Source: Mesoaciditogaceae bacterium
Lineage (GTDB): Bacteria > Thermotogota > Thermotogae > Mesoaciditogales > Mesoaciditogaceae
Length of the DNA stretch: 11,091 nucleotides
Assembly: GCA_015486145.1 (NCBI GenBank)
Contig: WFSH01000033.1
Location: 1 to 11,091, forward strand
Reading direction: 5' to 3'
Below are positions 6,157-11,091 of this stretch, piece after piece. Within the stretch, counting starts at the first letter, position 1, and each line of letters begins with the position of its first letter. The notes under the pieces were generated by a model. It saw nothing but the letters and a program-made list of their open reading frames with translations. It searched no databases and was not told the origin of the DNA. The position numbers and the translations under genes were made by a program.

Positions 6157-9100
6157 ATGAAAAAGGGTGTTATTTTATTGTTTTTGTTGTTTATACCGTT
6201 TGTAATGTTTGGGACAGTACTGCAAAATTTAACTTTTTCTGCGACTCGAGGGATCTTTCAAGCACAACTCACCTTCAATTCGAAGCCAAATTGGGTCTTG
6301 AATGGCGTTCTTGGAAACTCTCCTCAGATCACTTTTGTTGGCACGATCTCCTCGAATGTTTCGAAAGAGATAACCTGGGGCCCTGTAAAAGCCACCATGT
6401 TTTCCACAAGCTCTCACAGTGTGGTAAAATTCGATTTTCCGTTCATAGTTAGCACTTTTGTCAATGAAAAAAGTCATGAGCTTGTGATGAATTTCGTAAC
6501 GCTTGGTATCTCTCAGAGTCTGGCATTAACCGGTCCCTCTACACGGATTTCTATAGATTTTTCTGGTGAAAAGGGTTCTACTCTTGGTCTTGCCATTAAG
6601 TATCTCGCACGAATTTTGAAAAGAAATCTTGTCATAGATCCAAAAATTGCCCAACAACCGGTAAACATCACGCTTACCAACGTGACGCCTGCGGAAGCTT
6701 TTTATGATGTGTTGATATCTTCAGCCGGCGTTGGTTATGCCATACTCCCGGATGGGACTTATTACATCGCTCCAGTTAGCTCGTTGGTGAAAGGACTCGG
6801 AAAATTGGGCGTTGGAACTTACAACAACATCGTGAGCTTTTACGATTTATCAACGACTAACATCGCATCTTCTACTTTTTCCTCTTTGGTTACCAATCTT
6901 TTTGGAGAGAATAAGGTGATCGGATTCATCGCTTCGCACGCGATCGTGAAAGCCACTGTGGAACAGCAAAAGACCATAAAAAGTCTCATGAATTTTATAC
7001 GAGAGAGTGAAGATTTCAAAACCGTTGAATGGAAGGACGCAAACGCTGAGCCAGAGCTACAAAAGTTGATCACGACCATGTATCCAACGGTAAAGATAAT
7101 GTATTTAAAGAGTTTTTCCACGATGGTGATGAGAGGAGCCAAATCGGATTTAGAAAAGGCTTTTGATGTAGTTTCTAAATACGCAAAGATTTTGTCACAA
7201 AACGGTCCCAAGGTAACGCTGACTTTCAGCGTACCCGTTCAAAATATTCCGGCGTTTCTACAATTTGCAAATAAATTTCCATCCATCACGGCATACGGTT
7301 CACCAACCAACAAGGCTTCAAATGCGGTGTACATAGTAAACGGTCCTCAGACGCAGATCACCAAATTTGAGAAAAATGTTGAGTTGATAGCGAGCACCTT
7401 AACAGTTGCAAAGCCTCGGATCGTTCATTTTAACTTTGCGAATTGGAAAGGTAAAAATTCAGTTGAAGATCTTCTCAAGATTATAAACATAATGTATCCT
7501 GACGTCAAATGTGAGTATTTGCCATCGTTTGAACAGATACTCTTTTACGGCACAAATGCTCAAGATGTTGATTCGGCCACTAATTTTGTGAAACAAAGGG
7601 CCTTAAGGGAAAAACAAAGCATTCCACAAATGACGGTTACCGTTGAAATATCCCCGGGTGATCTGAAAACGGTCAGTGCACTTTTGAAAAAGGAGTATCC
7701 CACTTTGTTTGGAACAGGTACAGTTTCCTCACCTACAACCAAGCTTTTAAAATACGTGGTGAGCGGTCCGGCAACCAACGTTGAAAATTTCATCAACACT
7801 CTTAAAGAGACGGGACTCGTTCAAAAGAGCACACTAAAAGCTTCGAGTGTGTTGAAGACTATGTTCATTCGTGAAATTCCTTGGAACGATGCAGCTGTCT
7901 CAGATGACGTCGAAACTTTGGTAAAGTTGAAATATCCTGAAGTTAACGTCCTTTATCTTAAAAACTTGAAGGAATTTGTTGTTTACGGTAAAAATTCTTA
8001 CGAAATTGATAACGCCGCAAAATTTATCAATTTGCAGAGTTCAAAAGTTGAATACAAAAAGATGCCGGCTGTGACGGCGATCGTAAAAATAAATCCCAAC
8101 AACTACGAAACGGTTAGATCTATCGTGACGACAAAAGGTTTGAATTTTTACGGTCCTTCTTCTCCAGCAACTCGAGCAACTTCAATTTTGGTGGCAATTT
8201 CCGGCCCTAAAAGCGAGCTCGATAGCACGGTGAATATGATGGAAATGAGTGGACTCGCCAAAATTTCCAGCATTAAAGCCACACCTACACAGGTGGCAAC
8301 ACAGGTTCAACAAGTGGTCGTTGTGCGCAATGGGAAAGTGAGCTGCAAGGTTGAGAATTATCCACTTTCCACTTTAATACAACGTGTTTATAAAGCATTC
8401 GAAAAGAACGTGGTCTTTGCGACTCGCAATCTTCCGAACGTGACCCTTGAACTTTCAAATGTTTCGCTTGACCAATTTGAGTACGCCCTCTCAAATGCAT
8501 ACAATTTGACATTCACCGGAACTTCTCTTGTGATCGTGGGGACCAACAGTGTGGGAGTAACAAAAGTTTACAAAGCGAGTGGTAACGTGACTGAAATAAA
8601 ATCGTTGGCGGAATTTTTAGGTGGAAAAGTTTTTACAGATACCAACACGGGAGTGATCGTGGTAAGCGGCTTGACAGCTGCAAAGGCAAAAAAACTTGAT
8701 GCTATGGTAATGCCACTGATCAACCCGAGAAAAGATGTTGAAATAGAGGCAAAGATTGTAAGTGTGAGCAAGAACAACAATTTGGCCAAGAGGATAACGA
8801 CGAATTTCATGACTCCTCAGCTGATATTTAACAACGGCTTGACGCTGAATTTCAAATTAATCGATGTTGCAAATCTTCCAAAGTTTTTGTCTGGGCTTAC
8901 CGATAATATCGTTTCATCCAACGCCACTTTGATCGCGAATTTCTCCAAGACGACCGGAGCGGGGTCAATCCTTTCTGCGCCGGTGCTCACAACGCAAAGT
9001 GGAGAGTCTGCCAACATTCTCGTCGGTTCAAAATATCCCTACTTAGTTACAACCACCGTGAACAATCAACAGACACAAAAGTTGATGTTTTTGGACACGG

Positions 9101-9429
9101 GTATTCAACTCACAATTTTACCGGTTGTGCTTCCAAACGGACAGATTTCTTTAACGATCACCATTGATGTTAGTGAAGCCGATTGGGGTCATGCCGTTAA
9201 TGGTATTCCAGCTGTTAATACTCGTAACGCTTCTGTGAAAGTTGTAATTTCAAACGGTCAAACACTCATGATAGGTGGGCTCGTTCAACATAACAGATCT
9301 GAAAATGTTACCAAGATACCTTTTTTGGGAGATCTTCCTTTTATTGGACAGTTCTTTAGAACAACAACGTTTCAGGATTCCACAAACGATCTTGACATAT
9401 TCATAACGGCAAAAATAGTGAAGGAATGA
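6157..9429 (+). CDS. pilQ: Secretin (PilQ/GspD family), multidomain outer-membrane channel
   Basis: Forms the outer-membrane ring through which the pilus, pseudopilus or DNA passes. The start is ATG 6157 because GGAGG (6145-6149) lies 7 bases upstream; the in-frame ATG at 6136 would precede that site. The 1090-residue product has a signal peptide (1-20), an AMIN-like beta region (about 20-115), a first STN domain (129-199), an N1-like domain (about 217-282), three tandem repeats (286-708), a second STN domain (725-795), an N1-like domain (799-855) and the secretin core (860-1090). Core signatures include VEIEAKIV, the ILSAPVLTTQSGESANILVG region, DTGIQLTILP, the NGQTLMIGGL loop and KIPFLGDLPFIGQFF. 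It ends in a divergent ITAKIVKE with no C-terminal pilotin-binding tail. It is longer than most PilQ proteins. The pilQ symbol follows the neighbouring pilMNO. Confidence 0.95.
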   Translation: MKKGVILLFLLFIPFVMFGTVLQNLTFSATRGIFQAQLTFNSKPNWVLNGVLGNSPQITFVGTISSNVSKEITWGPVKATMFSTSSHSVVKFDFPFIVSTFVNEKSHELVMNFVTLGISQSLALTGPSTRISIDFSGEKGSTLGLAIKYLARILKRNLVIDPKIAQQPVNITLTNVTPAEAFYDVLISSAGVGYAILPDGTYYIAPVSSLVKGLGKLGVGTYNNIVSFYDLSTTNIASSTFSSLVTNLFGENKVIGFIASHAIVKATVEQQKTIKSLMNFIRESEDFKTVEWKDANAEPELQKLITTMYPTVKIMYLKSFSTMVMRGAKSDLEKAFDVVSKYAKILSQNGPKVTLTFSVPVQNIPAFLQFANKFPSITAYGSPTNKASNAVYIVNGPQTQITKFEKNVELIASTLTVAKPRIVHFNFANWKGKNSVEDLLKIINIMYPDVKCEYLPSFEQILFYGTNAQDVDSATNFVKQRALREKQSIPQMTVTVEISPGDLKTVSALLKKEYPTLFGTGTVSSPTTKLLKYVVSGPATNVENFINTLKETGLVQKSTLKASSVLKTMFIREIPWNDAAVSDDVETLVKLKYPEVNVLYLKNLKEFVVYGKNSYEIDNAAKFINLQSSKVEYKKMPAVTAIVKINPNNYETVRSIVTTKGLNFYGPSSPATRATSILVAISGPKSELDSTVNMMEMSGLAKISSIKATPTQVATQVQQVVVVRNGKVSCKVENYPLSTLIQRVYKAFEKNVVFATRNLPNVTLELSNVSLDQFEYALSNAYNLTFTGTSLVIVGTNSVGVTKVYKASGNVTEIKSLAEFLGGKVFTDTNTGVIVVSGLTAAKAKKLDAMVMPLINPRKDVEIEAKIVSVSKNNNLAKRITTNFMTPQLIFNNGLTLNFKLIDVANLPKFLSGLTDNIVSSNATLIANFSKTTGAGSILSAPVLTTQSGESANILVGSKYPYLVTTTVNNQQTQKLMFLDTGIQLTILPVVLPNGQISLTITIDVSEADWGHAVNGIPAVNTRNASVKVVISNGQTLMIGGLVQHNRSENVTKIPFLGDLPFIGQFFRTTTFQDSTNDLDIFITAKIVKE
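7012..8280 (+). repeat. Three tandem protein repeats of about 140 residues within the secretin
   Basis: Residues 286-419, 420-565 and 566-708 of the secretin align by eye. Each has an L/I/V-rich stretch ending in YP-x-V (YP at 309, 447 and 593), then YL[KP][SN][FL] and a glycine, a D-x-A helix, a central beta segment, and a second half with a [YG]-G turn and a GP motif (GP at 396, 537 and 683). The YP spacings are 138 and 146 residues, and the GP spacings 141 and 146. The similarity is at protein level and the DNA has diverged, so this is an old internal triplication that probably adds extra ring-forming domains to the periplasmic stack. Confidence 0.75.
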
Positions 9430-9435
9430 TGAACC

Positions 9436-10260
9436 GTGGATAGAAAGCCAGTGGCTGCCGGAAGTTTTTATCCGGCCGATCCAGAGGAACTGAGAGATTA
9501 TGTGAGAGAACTCTTTTTGAGCAGACGTGGCCCTGGAGCGCTTCCCGATCCAGATGGATTTGAGAAAAGTGTGGGAATTGTTGTGCCTCATGCGGGTTAT
9601 GTTTATTCTGGAGCCACGGCATGTCATGCATATCTGTCGGCTTCAAAGTTCGGGAAACCAGATTTGGTTGTGATTTTGGGGCCGAATCACACGGGGATCG
9701 GAGCTCCCATATCTGTTTGGCCAATGGGCTCCTGGAAAACGCCTCTTGGAAATGTGGCGGTTGATGAAAATATTGCAAACGATTTGATCAAAGTGTTTCC
9801 AGCCGCTTCTTTGGACTACGATGGTCACATTATGGAACACTCTGTTGAGGTGCAAATACCGTTCCTCCAATTTACACTGGGGGCTGGCATTAAAATACTT
9901 CCCATATGTTTGAAAGATCAAAGAAAAGAGAGCGCTTTTAAACTTTCTCAAGCATTGCGCGTGATCCTAAAAAACAGAAGATTTTGGATCGTTGCATCGA
10001 CGGACTTGAATCATTATGAAGACCATGAAGCAACTCTTTTGAAAGACAAATTGGTTATCGACGCGTTCACCAAAAACGACGTTGACGAGCTTTACAGTGT
10101 CATTTCTGAAGAGAAGATCACGATGTGTGGCTTTGGAGCTGTGGCAACATTGTTGTACATGAATGTAGGAACTCCACAGCTTCTCTCTCATTCAACGAGT
10201 GGAGAGGTTTCCAGGGATTACGAACAAGAAGTCGGATACATGGCCGCATGTCTGTGTTGA
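9436..10260 (+). CDS. amrB: MEMO-family protein (AmmeMemoRadiSam system protein B)
   Basis: A 274-residue protein of the MEMO1 family, related in fold to extradiol (LigB-type) dioxygenases and of unsettled bacterial function. The start is GTG 9436, since the product opens DRKPVAAGSFYPADPEEL, the family N-terminus; ATG 9426 and 9429 are out of frame. AAGGA (9421-9425) is a weak ribosome binding site. The candidate metal ligands are all present: His52 in VPHAGY, His85 in GPNH and Cys231 in MCGFGA, matching His49, His81 and Cys244 of human MEMO1. Asp190 and His193 in TDLNHYE and the DGHIMEHSVEVQ segment (130-139) are also conserved. It lies six bases after the secretin stop and overlaps comF. 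The usual partners AMMECR1 and a radical SAM enzyme are not in the window. Confidence 0.93.
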   Translation: MDRKPVAAGSFYPADPEELRDYVRELFLSRRGPGALPDPDGFEKSVGIVVPHAGYVYSGATACHAYLSASKFGKPDLVVILGPNHTGIGAPISVWPMGSWKTPLGNVAVDENIANDLIKVFPAASLDYDGHIMEHSVEVQIPFLQFTLGAGIKILPICLKDQRKESAFKLSQALRVILKNRRFWIVASTDLNHYEDHEATLLKDKLVIDAFTKNDVDELYSVISEEKITMCGFGAVATLLYMNVGTPQLLSHSTSGEVSRDYEQEVGYMAACLC

Positions 10261-10907
10261 CTGAGATCTGCGATCTTTTTTTTCCACGATATTGTCCCAC
10301 ATGTGGAAAGAAAATAGTGGGAAAGGATGTAATTTGTTCAGAATGCATGGCTAAAGTTCCAGCAGTTCCAGCTTCCCATGAGTTTTCTGGACGTAATTGG
10401 TACTTCGATGGATTTTTTTATCGTGCTCACTACAGTGGTATTATGGGAGAAATTATCAGAGCTTACAAATATATACCCCGTATGTCTCTGTCGCATGTTT
10501 TAAGTGATCTTTTTTTGGAACTTTTCAAGCGATTTCCCCCACCAAACAATTCTGTAATTACATGTGTGCCGATAACATTTGATTCTTTAAAAACAAAGGG
10601 TTTTGATCATGTGAAACGCTTATCGTTGGAAGTTTCTAAAAAAATAAACGTGAATTTTTTGAACTTACTTGAGGTGTCTCACCAAATGAAGAGTCAAGTT
10701 GGCTTATCTCCAAAAGAGAGGAAAGCGCAAATCATCGGAAAGTACAGTGTTATACGCAAAAATCTCTACAAAACTTCGGGTATTGTTGTGCTTCTCGACG
10801 ATGTTTTTACCACTGGAGCAACCGTGAATGAATGCTCAAGGGTGTTAAAAGCCGAGGGCGCATCTAAAATTTTGGTGTATACTTTGGCAAAATCCACAAA
10901 AAAGTGA
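10248..10907 (+). CDS. comF: ComF family protein (phosphoribosyltransferase-like, DNA uptake)
   Basis: ComF is needed for the inner-membrane or cytoplasmic step of DNA uptake in competent bacteria. The 219-residue product from ATG 10248 has a four-cysteine zinc site (Cys16, Cys19, Cys30, Cys33), the family segments KGFDHVKRLS and SQVGLSPKERKAQ, and the PRPP-binding loop LLDDVFTTGATV (182-193) of the type I phosphoribosyltransferase fold. The start is uncertain: ATG 10248 overlaps the preceding gene by 13 bases, while GTG 10254 or TTG 10257 would also fit, and none has a clear ribosome binding site. Translation is probably coupled to the MEMO gene. Together with pilC, pilMNO and the secretin, it points to a transformation role, but comF genes are also common in bacteria without known competence. 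Confidence 0.92.
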   Translation: MSVLTEICDLFFPRYCPTCGKKIVGKDVICSECMAKVPAVPASHEFSGRNWYFDGFFYRAHYSGIMGEIIRAYKYIPRMSLSHVLSDLFLELFKRFPPPNNSVITCVPITFDSLKTKGFDHVKRLSLEVSKKINVNFLNLLEVSHQMKSQVGLSPKERKAQIIGKYSVIRKNLYKTSGIVVLLDDVFTTGATVNECSRVLKAEGASKILVYTLAKSTKK

Positions 10908-10919
10908 TCACACGTCTTC

Positions 10920-11091
10920 ATGCTCGAAACGGAAAGAACAGTTTGTGAAATATCTGAGATTATTTTCGACCAATTGACTAAAATTGAAAGGGCGAACGCC
11001 GTTCGCCCAAAAGTTTTTGGCTTTCTACACAATAGTATGAACAATATTTTTGGATCTTTTCACGATAGTGTGGGTAACATTTTTCGAATGA
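10920..11091 (+). CDS. Possible hypothetical protein with 11-residue repeats (3' partial)
   Basis: From ATG 10920, twelve bases after the comF stop, the frame is open for 57 codons to the window end. No ribosome binding site is visible and I do not recognise the product. The first part is acidic and helical (LETERTVCEISEIIFDQLTK). The last 25 residues are built of an 11-residue repeat of the form [VI]FG-x-x-H-[ND]-S-x-x-N. Most differences between the two full copies are conservative at protein level, which favours coding. Against it, a strong hairpin at 10990-11008 would lie inside the gene, and it could instead be the operon terminator, with a gene beginning later (for example ATG 11037). 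The call is tentative. Confidence 0.35.
   Translation, partial: MLETERTVCEISEIIFDQLTKIERANAVRPKVFGFLHNSMNNIFGSFHDSVGNIFRM
10990..11018 (+). terminator. Hairpin, possible terminator after comF
   Basis: A perfect 8-bp GC-rich stem, GGGCGAAC (10990-10997) with GTTCGCCC (11001-11008), closes a GCC loop. Five T residues follow, but only after AAAAG (11009-11013), so the U tract is displaced from the stem. On the opposite strand the stem is followed by a TTTCAATTTTAG tract, so it could act in both directions. It is the only strong hairpin downstream of comF. It may end the operon, or it may be a structured element inside the short open frame there. Confidence 0.5.
11013..11091 (+). repeat. 33-base tandem repeat (two full copies and a partial)
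   Basis: Units at 11013-11045 and 11046-11078 match at 22 of 33 bases, and a third begins at 11079 and is cut by the window edge. In the frame of ATG 10920 they encode VFGFLHNSMNN, IFGSFHDSVGN and IFRM. Several of the differing bases are A/G transitions that give conservative changes (Asn/Asp, Met/Val). Confidence 0.6.

Noticed and set aside
6132..6452. 106-codon forward open frame overlapping the start of the secretin gene
   Set aside because: It is out of frame with a clear secretin that has its own signal peptide and strong ribosome binding site; the translation is low-complexity and unconvincing.
10904..10911. Perfect palindrome GTGATCAC at the comF stop
   Set aside because: It is too short for a terminator, has no loop or U tract, and there is nothing to identify it as a regulator site.
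10766..11044. Reverse-strand 92-codon open frame at the right edge
   Set aside because: It is antisense to the conserved PRPP loop of comF, starts with TTG and has no ribosome binding site.
1..11091. Mobile elements, CRISPR arrays, toxin-antitoxin or defence genes
   Set aside because: No transposase or integrase motifs, direct-repeat arrays with spacers, or defence-type proteins were seen; the tRNA cluster shows no duplicated 3' end that would mark an integrated element.

Overview
The window most resembles a chromosomal segment of a Thermotogota (Thermotogales) bacterium. The reasons are AT-rich, tightly packed genes with AGGAGGTG-type ribosome binding sites, tRNA genes with encoded CCA, and a gene order (pilC/gspF, pseudopilin, pilM, pilN, pilO, small membrane protein, very long secretin, MEMO-family protein, comF) that as far as I recall matches the TM0094 to TM0086 block of Thermotoga maritima. 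The genus is not resolved. The assignment rests on remembered synteny and protein character, not on a database search.

Layout: positions 3-1541 hold a membrane-anchored GAF-GGDEF diguanylate cyclase whose N-terminus lies outside the window. A promoter-like element (1560-1589) precedes a four-gene tRNA cluster, Glu(UUC)-Val(UAC)-Asp(GUC)-Phe(GAA), at 1609-1928, closed by a hairpin terminator (1951-1993). A perfect extended -10 promoter (1996-2004) then starts an apparently single long operon running rightward to at least 10907, with genes overlapping or separated by no more than about 25 bases.

The operon encodes the inner-membrane platform (PilC/GspF), a minor pseudopilin, the cytoplasmic PilM, the bitopic PilN and PilO, a small membrane-anchored protein in the pilP position, and a 1090-residue secretin with two STN modules around three tandem repeats of about 140 residues. 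Together these would form the envelope-spanning core of a type IV pilus, type II secretion or DNA-uptake machine. The assembly and retraction ATPases, the major pilin and the prepilin peptidase are not here and must be encoded elsewhere. A MEMO-family protein and ComF, a phosphoribosyltransferase-like competence protein, follow. ComF favours a DNA-uptake reading. The right edge carries a strong hairpin and an open frame with 11-residue repeats that runs off the window.

No unknown defence system or mobile element was found. The most interesting points are: a pilM/pilN junction where the PilM-binding LLP motif expected at the start of PilN sits in the pilM frame, separated from the rest of pilN by a 7-A run; the repeated architecture of the secretin; a U-U mismatch in the anticodon stem of tRNA-Phe; and an 11-residue tandem repeat at the right edge.
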